A DNA stretch of 5,350 nt, taken from the NCBI GenBank assembly GCA_015222355.1, contig JADFVC010000226.1, positions 1-5,350 on the forward strand, written 5' to 3'. Below, piece by piece: positions 1 through 5,350 of this stretch. This DNA comes from Chloroflexota bacterium (GTDB taxonomy: Bacteria > Desulfobacterota > Desulfuromonadia > Desulfuromonadales > Geopsychrobacteraceae). The notes below the pieces were generated by a model. The model saw nothing but the letters and a program-made list of their open reading frames with translations, searched no databases and had not been told where the DNA came from. Made by a program: the position numbers and the translations under genes. How positions within the stretch are numbered: the stretch's first letter is position 1; each line of letters opens with the position of its first letter.

Positions 1-57
1 GGCCTGGTCAAGGGGTCCGGCAATAAGTAATGATACATCAGCGTCTCTGACAAGTCG

Positions 58-85
58 TCAGTGATCGGTGATCAGTAGTCAGTGA
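58..85. repeat. Heptamer tandem repeat, four copies (TCRGTGA)
   Basis: Four successive 7-bp units are TCAGTGA, TCGGTGA, TCAGTAG and TCAGTGA. The array continues into TCACC, so it also contains the palindromes TGATCA (70-75 region) and GTGATCAC (82-89), and an inverted pair GGTGATCA (67-74) / TGATCACC (83-90). It is non-coding and lies about 90 bases upstream of the regulator gene. Short degenerate arrays of this kind are common in some environmental bacterial genomes. A regulatory role through the palindromes is possible but unsupported. Confidence 0.6.
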
Positions 86-96
86 TCACCCCATCG

Positions 97-117
97 GCAA
101 CACAGGTTTGATGTTGC
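97..117. promoter_or_regulatory. Candidate GntR operator upstream of the regulator gene
   Basis: A perfect inverted repeat, GCAACA-N9-TGTTGC, lies 58 bases upstream of the regulator start. Its inner 19 bp (98-116) have the same CAACW-N9-WGTTG layout as the element before the transaldolase gene (1021-1039), and nearly the same as the one before the aminotransferase gene (2257-2275). Autoregulation is usual for GntR/HutC proteins, so an operator is a reasonable inference. The central nine bases are not symmetric. Confidence 0.45.
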
Positions 118-137
118 GCGTTGGATAAGATTTATAT
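108..137 (+). promoter_or_regulatory. Weak candidate sigma70 promoter for the regulator gene
   Basis: TTGATG (108-113) and TTATAT (132-137) are separated by 18 bases, a permissible but poor match to TTGACA/TATAAT. The -35 would lie inside the candidate operator at 97-117, which would suit repression. No better promoter was seen between 1 and 174. Confidence 0.25.
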
Positions 138-139
138 GC

Positions 140-156
140 GACCTTCATTTTAGGTC
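140..156. promoter_or_regulatory. Small inverted repeat just before the regulator ribosome binding site
   Basis: GACCT (140-144) and AGGTC (152-156) are perfect inverted arms around a 7-base T-rich spacer, ending three bases before the GAGGA of the ribosome binding site. It could be a second operator half or an RNA hairpin affecting translation. Five-base arms are short enough to arise by chance. Confidence 0.2.
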
Positions 157-174
157 ATTGAGGAAGTGTGAACA

Positions 175-927
175 TTGAAAATCGTAGATACCAACAACCC
201 GATCCCCAAATATCTTCAGATCAGTGCCTGGTTGAGAGAGTCGATTCAAGTGGGAAGGTACAAAACGGACGAAAGGCTCCCATCTGAAATCGAATTATCC
301 CAGATGTGCCACGTCAACCGCAATACGCTGAGACAGGCGATCGGTGAGTTGACAGCCCAAGGGATGCTGAAAAAAGTAAAGGGCTTAGGGACTTTTGTCA
401 CGGCATCAGAACCGGTGGCGTTGAAGCATAAGCTGAATCGGATTTCCAGTTTCGGACAAGAATTGCATCAGGCCGGTGTCCGTGAGAACACCCGGCTTCT
501 GGACAAAGGTTACGAAACCCCGACCAAGCACGTGGCCCAAAGCCTGGCGCTGAGTCCCGACAGCCGGGTGATCGCCGTCCGGCGGCTGCGAATCGGTGAT
601 GATCTGCCTCTGATCTACGAGGAGACCTACCTGCCGGTGGATCTTTTCGACGGTATCCTGGAGATGGACCTGACCGGCTCCATGTACGAGATCTTTACCC
701 AGGAATTCAGCGTCGCGCTGGCCCGTTGCGAACAGAACATCAGGGCCGTCAACCTGAATAAAAAGGTTGCCCCACTGCTCGGGCTCAAGGCGAACGGCGC
801 CGCCCTGTATATGGAAAGCGTGACCTACAACGATCGAAACATGCCTGTTGAAGTGCTCTGTTGTTACTTCAGGGGGGATAAATACGCTTTTGAAGTCGAC
901 CTGGGGCATTACCACCTGACCCAGTGA
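175..927 (+). CDS. GntR-family transcriptional regulator, HutC/UTRA subfamily
   Basis: This is a cytoplasmic DNA-binding regulator of 250 residues, the usual length for the HutC branch. The N-terminal winged helix-turn-helix spans about residues 9-76. It shows the GntR signature LPSE-x-ELS, then VNRNTLRQAI (recognition helix), and the wing ending GLGTFV. Residues about 90-245 form the UTRA effector domain, with VRRLRIGDDLPLIYEETYLP as its typical core. UTRA domains bind small metabolites such as sugar phosphates, histidine breakdown products or fatty acids; the ligand here is unknown. The start is TTG: an in-frame TGA lies just upstream at 169-171, GAGGA at 159-163 gives a ribosome binding site, and the next Met is inside the DNA-binding domain. 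It precedes the transaldolase and aminotransferase genes on the same strand, so these are its likely targets, along with itself. The family call is firm and the effector is not determinable. Confidence 0.95.
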   Translation: MKIVDTNNPIPKYLQISAWLRESIQVGRYKTDERLPSEIELSQMCHVNRNTLRQAIGELTAQGMLKKVKGLGTFVTASEPVALKHKLNRISSFGQELHQAGVRENTRLLDKGYETPTKHVAQSLALSPDSRVIAVRRLRIGDDLPLIYEETYLPVDLFDGILEMDLTGSMYEIFTQEFSVALARCEQNIRAVNLNKKVAPLLGLKANGAALYMESVTYNDRNMPVEVLCCYFRGDKYAFEVDLGHYHLTQ

Positions 928-949
928 GCGGAACCCCTGAAAACTGGCA

Positions 950-974
950 AAAGGAGGGAATAGTGACAAAATAG
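950..974 (+). other. Strong Shine-Dalgarno followed by a three-codon minicistron
   Basis: AAAGGAGGG (950-958) is an excellent ribosome binding site, but the only start at proper distance is GTG at 963, which gives GTG-ACA-AAA-TAG and stops at 974. No longer frame opens here. It may be the relic of a lost gene, a ribosome-stalling leader, or a purine-rich chance match in the 129-base gap between regulator and transaldolase genes. Confidence 0.25.
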
Positions 975-1020
975 AACAGGAAGATTAAACAACTGACCCT
1001 ATAGCCATACTCAATCAACC

Positions 1021-1039
1021 CAACTGTTTAAAATAGTTG
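1021..1039. promoter_or_regulatory. Candidate GntR operator before the transaldolase gene
   Basis: CAACTGTTTAAAATAGTTG is a 19-bp palindrome. Eight of its nine arm pairs are complementary around a central A, and the exception is a G/T at positions 6 and 14. It lies immediately before the ribosome binding site AAGGAGG (1044-1050). The middle GTTTAAAA differs in one base from GTNTANAC, the core I recall for HutC-type GntR operators. The outer arms match the element upstream of the regulator gene. Binding this close to the start would block transcription or initiation. Confidence 0.5.
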
Positions 1040-1056
1040 CCTTAAGGAGGAAACCG

Positions 1057-2256
1057 ATGGAAGAGAAGAACCTGATTGAAAAACTGGTCGAAATCAGCCC
1101 CGGAATGGAAATCTGGTGGGATTCATCCCCGGTAATTTTCAACAACTGGTGTCGTAAAATGCTTGATAAAGCAGAAGCAGGAGATCGTGAAACCCTGCAG
1201 CGCCAGTTTGACCGTATGTACGACAACAACGCGCCGGGAAATCAGCTGTTCAGGGGTGTGACCACCAATCCGCCGCTGTCCCTGCAGGCCATTCAGGATG
1301 ATCCGCCGTATTGGGAAGGCGTTACCAAGGAAATCATTGCCGAAAACCCAGGGCTGGATAAAGAAACCCTGTTCTGGCTGCTTTACAAGCGGGTGGTAAA
1401 GCGCGGCTCGGACATGTATTTACCGCTGTTTGAAAAAACCGGATACAAAGAGGGATACCTTTCCGGCCAGGTGGATCCGCGAAGCCTTTTTGACAAAGAT
1501 GCCATGATAAAACAAGCCCTCGAGATTGCAAAAATCAATCCCAATGTCATGATTAAGGTTCCCGGCTCCAAAGAGGGATATGATGTGATCGAATTTTTGA
1601 CCTCAAAAGGCATTTCAACCAATAATACCCTGACATTTATTTTGCCCCAGCTCGTTGACTGTACCGAATCCGTTAAACGCGGGCTTGAAACTGCGAAAAA
1701 GAACAATGTAGACCTGTCAAAATGGCGTTCGGTAATCACCCACATGGAATCGCGATACGGAGATCTCGGCGGCCTGAGAGATTTTGCCGCGGAAAAAGGC
1801 ATCGAACTTACCGACATGGATGTCAGATGGGCGGAACTGGCCATATTTAAAAAAGCCTATAAGTATCTGCTTGACAATAACCTGCCAAACAAAATGCTTT
1901 CCTGTTCCCTGCGGGTCGGGCCTGTGGTGGACGGTGTAACCAGAATTCCGCATCTGGAAGAAAAAGCCGGCGCCGGCATCGTGGTGACCTGCCCGCCGAC
2001 CTTTATCGATCAAGTGATCAACTTTTCAGAACAGGACAAGATTGTTTTTGTCAAAGACCGGATACTGGAAGATATCCCCAAAGATGTCATGGATAAGCTG
2101 ATGCGTATTCCCTATTTTGAGCGAGCGTATGCAGTAAACGGCTACTCCCGGGATGAATACAACACCCATCCGGCCCTGCAGCGGACTGCGGAACAGTTTT
2201 CCAAAGCAACTGAGGAAATGGTCTCTTTTGCTGACAATTGCCTTAAAAATGCTTGA
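1057..2256 (+). CDS. Transaldolase-family protein (Schiff-base TIM-barrel aldolase/transferase)
   Basis: This 399-residue cytoplasmic enzyme is of the transaldolase family, which moves or cleaves a dihydroxyacetone-type unit through a lysine Schiff base. Visible family marks are WWDSSP with the N-terminal Asp (D22), GVTTNPPL (residues 68-74, usually TTNPS), QVDPR (138-142), the Schiff-base lysine K167 in MIKVPGS, NNTLTF (189-194, equivalent to NITLVF), and R233 as a possible phosphate ligand. The segment SCSLRVGP...AGAGIVVTCPP matches the late barrel strands. It is longer than classical transaldolases (about 310-320) and far longer than the short FSA/TalC forms (about 220), with extra sequence near residues 35-62 and at the C-terminus. 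The ATG follows AAGGAGG (1044-1050) at good spacing. It lies between a GntR regulator and an aminotransferase, and no transketolase or other pentose phosphate gene is nearby, so a specialised substrate is likely. The family is sure; the exact reaction is not. Confidence 0.88.
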   Translation: MEEKNLIEKLVEISPGMEIWWDSSPVIFNNWCRKMLDKAEAGDRETLQRQFDRMYDNNAPGNQLFRGVTTNPPLSLQAIQDDPPYWEGVTKEIIAENPGLDKETLFWLLYKRVVKRGSDMYLPLFEKTGYKEGYLSGQVDPRSLFDKDAMIKQALEIAKINPNVMIKVPGSKEGYDVIEFLTSKGISTNNTLTFILPQLVDCTESVKRGLETAKKNNVDLSKWRSVITHMESRYGDLGGLRDFAAEKGIELTDMDVRWAELAIFKKAYKYLLDNNLPNKMLSCSLRVGPVVDGVTRIPHLEEKAGAGIVVTCPPTFIDQVINFSEQDKIVFVKDRILEDIPKDVMDKLMRIPYFERAYAVNGYSRDEYNTHPALQRTAEQFSKATEEMVSFADNCLKNA

Positions 2257-2282
2257 CAACTTTTTCTGGAAATTGATATAGA
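2253..2282 (+). promoter_or_regulatory. Sigma70-type promoter for the aminotransferase gene
   Basis: A perfect TTGACA -35 (2253-2258) overlaps the transaldolase stop codon (TGA, 2254-2256). After 18 bases comes TATAGA (2277-2282), preceded by TG at the extended -10 position (2274-2275). This would start RNA near 2289 and leave a leader of about 43 bases. It implies that the aminotransferase gene can be transcribed apart from the transaldolase gene, although read-through is also likely because no terminator lies between them. Confidence 0.55.
2257..2275. promoter_or_regulatory. Degenerate third copy of the candidate GntR operator
   Basis: CAACTTTTTCTGGAAATTG has the same 19-bp layout as the sites at 98-116 and 1021-1039, with arms CAACT and AATTG (one mismatch from AGTTG). 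It agrees with the 1021-1039 site at 12 of 19 positions. It fills the spacer between the -35 and -10 of the promoter at 2253-2282, where a bound repressor would exclude RNA polymerase. Confidence 0.3.
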
Positions 2283-2319
2283 ACCCCATTTTTTATACAT
2301 TAGAATATTCATTGATATG

Positions 2320-2326
2320 AAAGGAG
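2320..2326 (+). promoter_or_regulatory. Ribosome binding site that decides the aminotransferase start
   Basis: AAAGGAG ends five bases before the ATG at 2332. An earlier in-frame ATG at 2317 lies upstream of this site and has no ribosome binding site of its own, so 2332 is preferred, shortening the protein by five residues. Confidence 0.8.
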
Positions 2327-2331
2327 AACAA

Positions 2332-3417
2332 ATGAAAGAACTAAAAGACTGGATCGTTCCCTGGCTTTACACGTCAAGGGAGTACAATGTAGGTATTTTG
2401 GATCAGGCATGGGCCAACCCTGGTCATGCCCGTCTGATGCTCAATGAAAACCCCATCCAACCGTCAGAAAAGGTCATCGAGGCGGTAGCGGAAGCCCTTC
2501 GAAACGGCAACCGGTACCCTGACAGTTATTTGAGGTTGAGAACCAAAATCGGTGAAATGTACGATTTGGGCCCGGACAATGTAGCCCTGTGCAACGGATC
2601 TTCGGAAACCATCGACGCCATGATGCGCTTATTTCTGCATCCGGGAGATGAGTTCATGCTGTCCACGCCGACCTTTGAGCTGTTTCCGCCCCGGGCCGAA
2701 CTCTGCAATGCAAAGGTCGTTTCAATTCCGGTGAGGGATGGTGACCTGCAGTATGATGTGGATGCGATGCTCAATGCCATCAATGAACGGACGAAACTAA
2801 TCCTGATCATCAACCCCAACAACCCGACCGGCGTCTTTATCGAAGATGCGGATCTAATTCGATTTTGCGAAACGGGTGTGCCCATTTGCGTGGATGAAGC
2901 GTACCTGGACTACAATCCTGACGTACCTTCAAAAGCACCCCTGATCAAAAAATATCCCCATGTGTTTCTGTCGGTTACATTTTCCAAGGCTTATGGATTT
3001 GCCGGTATCCGATTCGGATTTGTATTGGGCACCGAAGAGATGATTGCCGCCTTCAATCGAATGTTTCTGCCTTGGAACGTGAGCCTGATGTCTGCGGCTG
3101 CCGCCGAAGCCATCATCGACAACCCTGATGAGGTCAAAGGGAAGGTCGAACACAACAACAAGTGGATGGCCATTTTTACGGAAGAGCTTAAGAAACTGGG
3201 GCTTAAAACATTTCCGGCCAATGGTAATTACATGCTTATCGACGGCACCATGACCGGCAAAACCACCGCAGAGATCCTCAAAGCCGCCCTTGACGATAAA
3301 ATCTATCTGAAAAAGATCGGTGAAATCCATGGTAAAACCGGCTATTTCAGGGTAACCCCGGGTACGGATGAAGAAAATGAACGATTCCTGAAATTCATCC
3401 GGGCCTACTTCGGTTAG
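2332..3417 (+). CDS. PLP-dependent class I/II aminotransferase, histidinol-phosphate aminotransferase-like
   Basis: This 361-residue cytoplasmic fold-type I enzyme uses pyridoxal phosphate to move an amino group. Numbering from the ATG at 2332, the marks are NENP (38-41), RYPD (61-64), the cofactor phosphate loop GSSE (89-92), NPNNPTG (161-167), D188 and Y191 in VDEAYLDY, the Schiff-base lysine K219 in FSKAYGFAGIRFG with R227 following, and R340 in YFRVTPGT, which binds the substrate carboxyl or phosphate end. The order and spacing match HisC as I recall it. No other histidine gene is present, and the Trp-rich start (DWIVPWLY) followed by a long lead-in to NENP is not typical of HisC, so a HisC paralogue acting on another amino or keto phosphate is more likely. 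It sits 75 bases after the transaldolase-family gene, has its own promoter, and may share the GntR operator. The fold is certain, the substrate open. Confidence 0.9.
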   Translation: MKELKDWIVPWLYTSREYNVGILDQAWANPGHARLMLNENPIQPSEKVIEAVAEALRNGNRYPDSYLRLRTKIGEMYDLGPDNVALCNGSSETIDAMMRLFLHPGDEFMLSTPTFELFPPRAELCNAKVVSIPVRDGDLQYDVDAMLNAINERTKLILIINPNNPTGVFIEDADLIRFCETGVPICVDEAYLDYNPDVPSKAPLIKKYPHVFLSVTFSKAYGFAGIRFGFVLGTEEMIAAFNRMFLPWNVSLMSAAAAEAIIDNPDEVKGKVEHNNKWMAIFTEELKKLGLKTFPANGNYMLIDGTMTGKTTAEILKAALDDKIYLKKIGEIHGKTGYFRVTPGTDEENERFLKFIRAYFG

Positions 3418-3448
3418 TCACCGGCAAAGGCAGATTGACGAAAACAGC

Positions 3449-3487
3449 GCACCCCGACCGACTGGATCTCCCATTCGGTTGGGGTGT
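3449..3487 (+). terminator. Hairpin after the aminotransferase gene, possible terminator
   Basis: ACCCCGACCGA (3451-3461) pairs with TCGGTTGGGGT (3475-3485) over 11 pairs with one G-U, extendable by C-G and G-U at the base (3449/3487), with a 13-base loop. It starts 32 bases after the stop codon. The U-run of a standard intrinsic terminator is missing (ACTAAAATTG follows). The G-U would be a C-A mismatch on the other strand, so the hairpin favours the plus-strand transcript. It may act as a mRNA 3' end stabiliser or a weak terminator. Confidence 0.4.
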
Positions 3488-3534
3488 ACTAAAATTGTCC
3501 CGGGCTCCCAGCCTCAATAGGTTCTGTGAACTGC

Positions 3535-3604
3535 CCCTGTGAGCATTTTCCGAGTACATCGAGGTAATTTGTCCTGAGCTTGCCCCGAGCACGCCGAGGT
3601 CGAC
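3535..3604. repeat. Two diverged tandem copies of a 35-bp unit
   Basis: Two adjacent units (3535-3569 and 3570-3604) align with period 35. CCGAGTACATCGAGGT (3550-3565) and CCGAGCACGCCGAGGT (3585-3600) agree at 13 of 16 bases, and GAGC recurs at 3541 and 3576. The second unit contains TTGTCCTGAGCTTG, which resembles a CTGAGC-N-TGTCGAAGG type intergenic repeat that I recall from many environmental genomes. It is GC-richer than the antitoxin remnant next to it. It is non-coding, with no open frame of convincing quality. Confidence 0.45.
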
Positions 3605-3647
3605 CCGCATGAGGGGTGGTGTGTGGATTGGGAAAGTAAAACACCGG

Positions 3648-3860
3648 CTACCCGATTAGAGGCGGTTGCCTGTGATCAGCAGCGTATAGGTCTAAAAGCC
3701 CGCGTATCATTTTTTGATACTGTGTATTATGCTTTTTTGCTTCATTCTTAAAAAAATCAACGCTGTTTTTGCTGAGGGTAATAGTGACTTTTACAATCTC
3801 CTCTTTGAATATCAAATCTTCAGGAGGAGGTAGAAAATCATCATCGCAAATACTGCTCTC
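3648..3860 (-). pseudogene. 5'-truncated CopG/BrnA-like ribbon-helix-helix antitoxin remnant
   Basis: From D (codon 3845-3843) to the TAG at 3650-3648 the minus strand reads 65 residues that look like the end of a CopG/BrnA-type antitoxin: an acidic-proline lead DDDFLPPPEDL, a ribbon strand VKVTITLSK, helix 1 SVDFFKNEAKKHN, and helix 2 TQYQKMIRGLLDLYA. In the family these repressors autoregulate a toxin-antitoxin operon and neutralise a BrnT-like RNase. Here about 20-30 N-terminal residues are lost. Upstream the frame runs into the peptidase gene in another phase, and the first ATG (4028) lies deep within it and gives unrelated sequence. The only plausible internal start is a TTG at 3815, without a ribosome binding site. 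No toxin gene is adjacent. The segment is AT-rich compared with the peptidase. The homology call is good; expression is unlikely. Confidence 0.7.
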
Positions 3861-5220
3861 CCAACCGATGCAGAAACATCCCGTAAGCCTTCTGCCCCCG
3901 CTCGTAGCTTGACAGCCGAAAGAACTCGTTTGGAGAATGCTGCCGTTCGTCCTTAAGACCGAACGCGAAAACGATGGTATAGGTCTGAAGGTATTGGAGG
4001 AATATACCCATTGCTGGGATTGTGCCACCCATGCGGACCTGATAGGGCTCTTTGGCGTAAACCTCCCGAAGAACAGAGCCTGCGATACGCATACCAGGCT
4101 CAGATACCGGAACTAAATACGGGATCGCCCCGCTCTCCGACTTTTTGACTGTCACCTTGACACCGGGCGGTGCCACTTTATTCACATGTGCCTGGACCAA
4201 ATCGGCAATTTTGGATGGATTCTGGTCGGCTACCAGACGGCATGAAATCTTGGCATGTGCGGTGCTGGGCAGGACCGTTTTCAAACCCTCTTCCTGGAAG
4301 CCACCATATATGCCATTTACCTCCAGGGTTGGCCGAGCCCAGGCTCGTTCATGGGTGCTGAATCCCGGCTCGCCAAAAGTGCTCAGCGCACCGACCTCAC
4401 CCAGATATTCGGCTTCGTCAAAAGGTGTTTGGCCTATCTGGCCCCGCTCTTCATCGGTGAGTTGTCGGACGTCATCGTAGAACCCGTCTACAGTGATCCG
4501 TCCATCTTTTTCATGCATGGAGTCCAATATCTCGACCAGGGCATGGATCGGGTTTGCAATGGTGCCACCATAGGTCCCGGAGTGGAGGTCATGATCGGGA
4601 CCCTGGACGTCGATGAATATTGCTGCCAGTCCCCGGGTGCCCAGGATGAGAGCTGGCTGATTTTCTTCCCACTGCCCGCCGTCGGCACTCAAGATCAAAT
4701 CGCAGGACAGCAACTCCTTGTTGGCCGATATAAAATCCGGCAACTGGGGGCTGCCAATCTCCTCTTGACCCTCAAACAGGAACTTGACGTTGACTGGTAA
4801 ACTACCCTCGGTCTTTAGCAAAGCTTCAGTAACGATGATAGGGATAAACATGTTGCCTTTGTCATCAGACGCACCTCTGGCGTAGATGCAGCCATCCTTA
4901 ATGATAGGCTCAAAGGGTGGGTTGTCCCATAAATACAGAGGATCCACCGGCTGGGTATCAAAGTGGCCGTAGATCATTACTGTCGGTTTGTCTGAGGCGT
5001 GCAACCAGTCGCCGTAGACCACCGGATGGCCGCCTGTAGGCATGATTTCGACTGATTCGATTCCGGCTGCTTTCATCCGAGCCTCCACCCACTCAGCTGC
5101 GTGCTGGACATCGGACGTATGTTCAGGCAAGCTGGATATGCTGGGAATCCGCAGAAACTCGATCAATTCGTTAATGAATCGGTCCTTGTGCTCGTGCAGA
5201 TAAGTTTGCCATTCGGCCAT
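3841..5220 (-). CDS. M20-family zinc metallopeptidase (dipeptidase / carnosinase-like)
   Basis: This 459-residue cytoplasmic di-zinc exopeptidase has no signal peptide. It likely cleaves dipeptides or removes terminal residues from short peptides, as in the CNDP/PepV/DapE-like M20 group. Ligands visible in order are H86 and D88 in GHFDTQPVD, the bridging Asp in GASDDKG (119 or 120), the catalytic base E153 and ligand E154 in GQEEIGS, D180 in SADGG, and H428 in RQHSPNE. The lid domain (about residues 195-315) carries DLHSGTYGG, with H213 matching the His that reaches the partner active site in carnosinases, and MGGTIP (397-402) is the usual substrate-binding loop. The length is normal and all key residues are present. 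The ATG follows AGGAGG (5234-5229) at eight bases. It is convergent with the aminotransferase gene. Its last eight codons and stop overlap the antitoxin remnant, so the extreme C-terminus may be a recombination product. Confidence 0.93.
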   Translation of the reverse strand: MAEWQTYLHEHKDRFINELIEFLRIPSISSLPEHTSDVQHAAEWVEARMKAAGIESVEIMPTGGHPVVYGDWLHASDKPTVMIYGHFDTQPVDPLYLWDNPPFEPIIKDGCIYARGASDDKGNMFIPIIVTEALLKTEGSLPVNVKFLFEGQEEIGSPQLPDFISANKELLSCDLILSADGGQWEENQPALILGTRGLAAIFIDVQGPDHDLHSGTYGGTIANPIHALVEILDSMHEKDGRITVDGFYDDVRQLTDEERGQIGQTPFDEAEYLGEVGALSTFGEPGFSTHERAWARPTLEVNGIYGGFQEEGLKTVLPSTAHAKISCRLVADQNPSKIADLVQAHVNKVAPPGVKVTVKKSESGAIPYLVPVSEPGMRIAGSVLREVYAKEPYQVRMGGTIPAMGIFLQYLQTYTIVFAFGLKDERQHSPNEFFRLSSYERGQKAYGMFLHRLGEQYLR

Positions 5221-5253
5221 TTCAATTGCCTCCTATGTTTTGAGTTCAGGCCT

Positions 5254-5293
5254 CGTTAAGTGGTTGAATAGTTGAGTAGTTGACTGGTTAAAT
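5254..5293. repeat. 8-bp tandem repeat, five degenerate copies
   Basis: The successive octamers are CGTTAAGT, GGTTGAAT, AGTTGAGT, AGTTGACT and GGTTAAAT, with consensus RGTTGANT. The array lies in the leader of the peptidase gene, 34 bases upstream of its ATG on the minus strand (read there as ANTCAACY units). No promoter was recognisable in 5221-5350, and the array may separate one further upstream from the gene. Confidence 0.6.
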
Positions 5294-5350
5294 TCACGGA
5301 CATATTTGTTTTTAGTTCTGCCGTGGCGAGAGACATTTACCAATTTGATA

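Noticed and set aside
406..969. 187-residue minus-strand open frame opposite the regulator gene
   Set aside because: It is a shadow of the well-supported GntR gene: no recognisable domain, no ribosome binding site noted, and composition dictated by the opposite strand.
1383..1844. 153-residue minus-strand open frame opposite the transaldolase gene
   Set aside because: Shadow of the transaldolase gene, with no motif or start signal.
3395..3610. 71-residue minus-strand open frame across the intergenic region
   Set aside because: It covers the hairpin and the 35-bp repeat, resembles no family, and overlaps the end of the aminotransferase gene.
3603..3617. Small hairpin ACCC / GGGT
   Set aside because: A four-base stem is too short to be meaningful and no T-run follows.
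3863..4028. N-terminal half of the 126-residue frame that ends in the antitoxin remnant
   Set aside because: It is an out-of-frame reading of the peptidase gene; only the part after about 3863 resembles an antitoxin, so the ATG at 4028 is not accepted as its start.
4255..4800. 181-residue plus-strand open frame opposite the peptidase gene
   Set aside because: The opposite strand carries a complete M20 peptidase with all metal ligands; this frame shows no family motif.
1..5350. CRISPR array, tRNA, rRNA, insertion sequence or riboswitch
   Set aside because: I saw no spaced long repeats, cloverleaf with CCA-like end, rRNA motif, transposase or known riboswitch core on either strand by eye.

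Overview
The window carries four intact protein genes and one broken one. The base composition is moderate, the Shine-Dalgarno sequences are clear, and the intergenic spaces hold small degenerate repeats. The gene types are a HutC-type GntR regulator, a long transaldolase-family protein, a HisC-like aminotransferase, an M20 dipeptidase and a CopG/BrnA-like antitoxin remnant. Together they suggest a free-living anaerobic or environmental bacterium, perhaps a Desulfobacterota (deltaproteobacterial) chromosome. That taxonomic guess rests on protein flavour recalled from memory and is not proven by the sequence.

Layout: 1-174 is a leader with a heptamer tandem repeat and a candidate operator. A GntR/UTRA regulator (175-927, TTG start) is followed on the same strand by a transaldolase-family gene (1057-2256) and a PLP-dependent HisC-like aminotransferase (2332-3417). 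The aminotransferase has its own sigma70-like promoter, which overlaps the stop codon of the transaldolase gene. From 3418 to 3647 there is no gene, only a hairpin and a two-copy diverged 35-bp repeat. On the opposite strand lie an M20 metallodipeptidase (5220-3841) and, overlapping its 3' end in another frame, the C-terminal two thirds of a ribbon-helix-helix antitoxin with no start codon (to 3648). The last 130 bases hold the peptidase ribosome binding site and an 8-bp tandem repeat.

How the genes may work together: the three plus-strand genes look like a small self-contained regulon. Each has, in its upstream gap, a 19-bp element of the form CAACW-N9-WGTTG (exact before gntR and the transaldolase gene, one arm mismatch before the aminotransferase gene). 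This fits an autoregulating GntR protein that controls a carbon-carbon lyase/transferase and an aminotransferase, perhaps making or breaking down an amino sugar or similar amino polyol. The substrate cannot be read from the sequence. The peptidase and antitoxin remnant belong to a separate convergent unit with no evident functional link.
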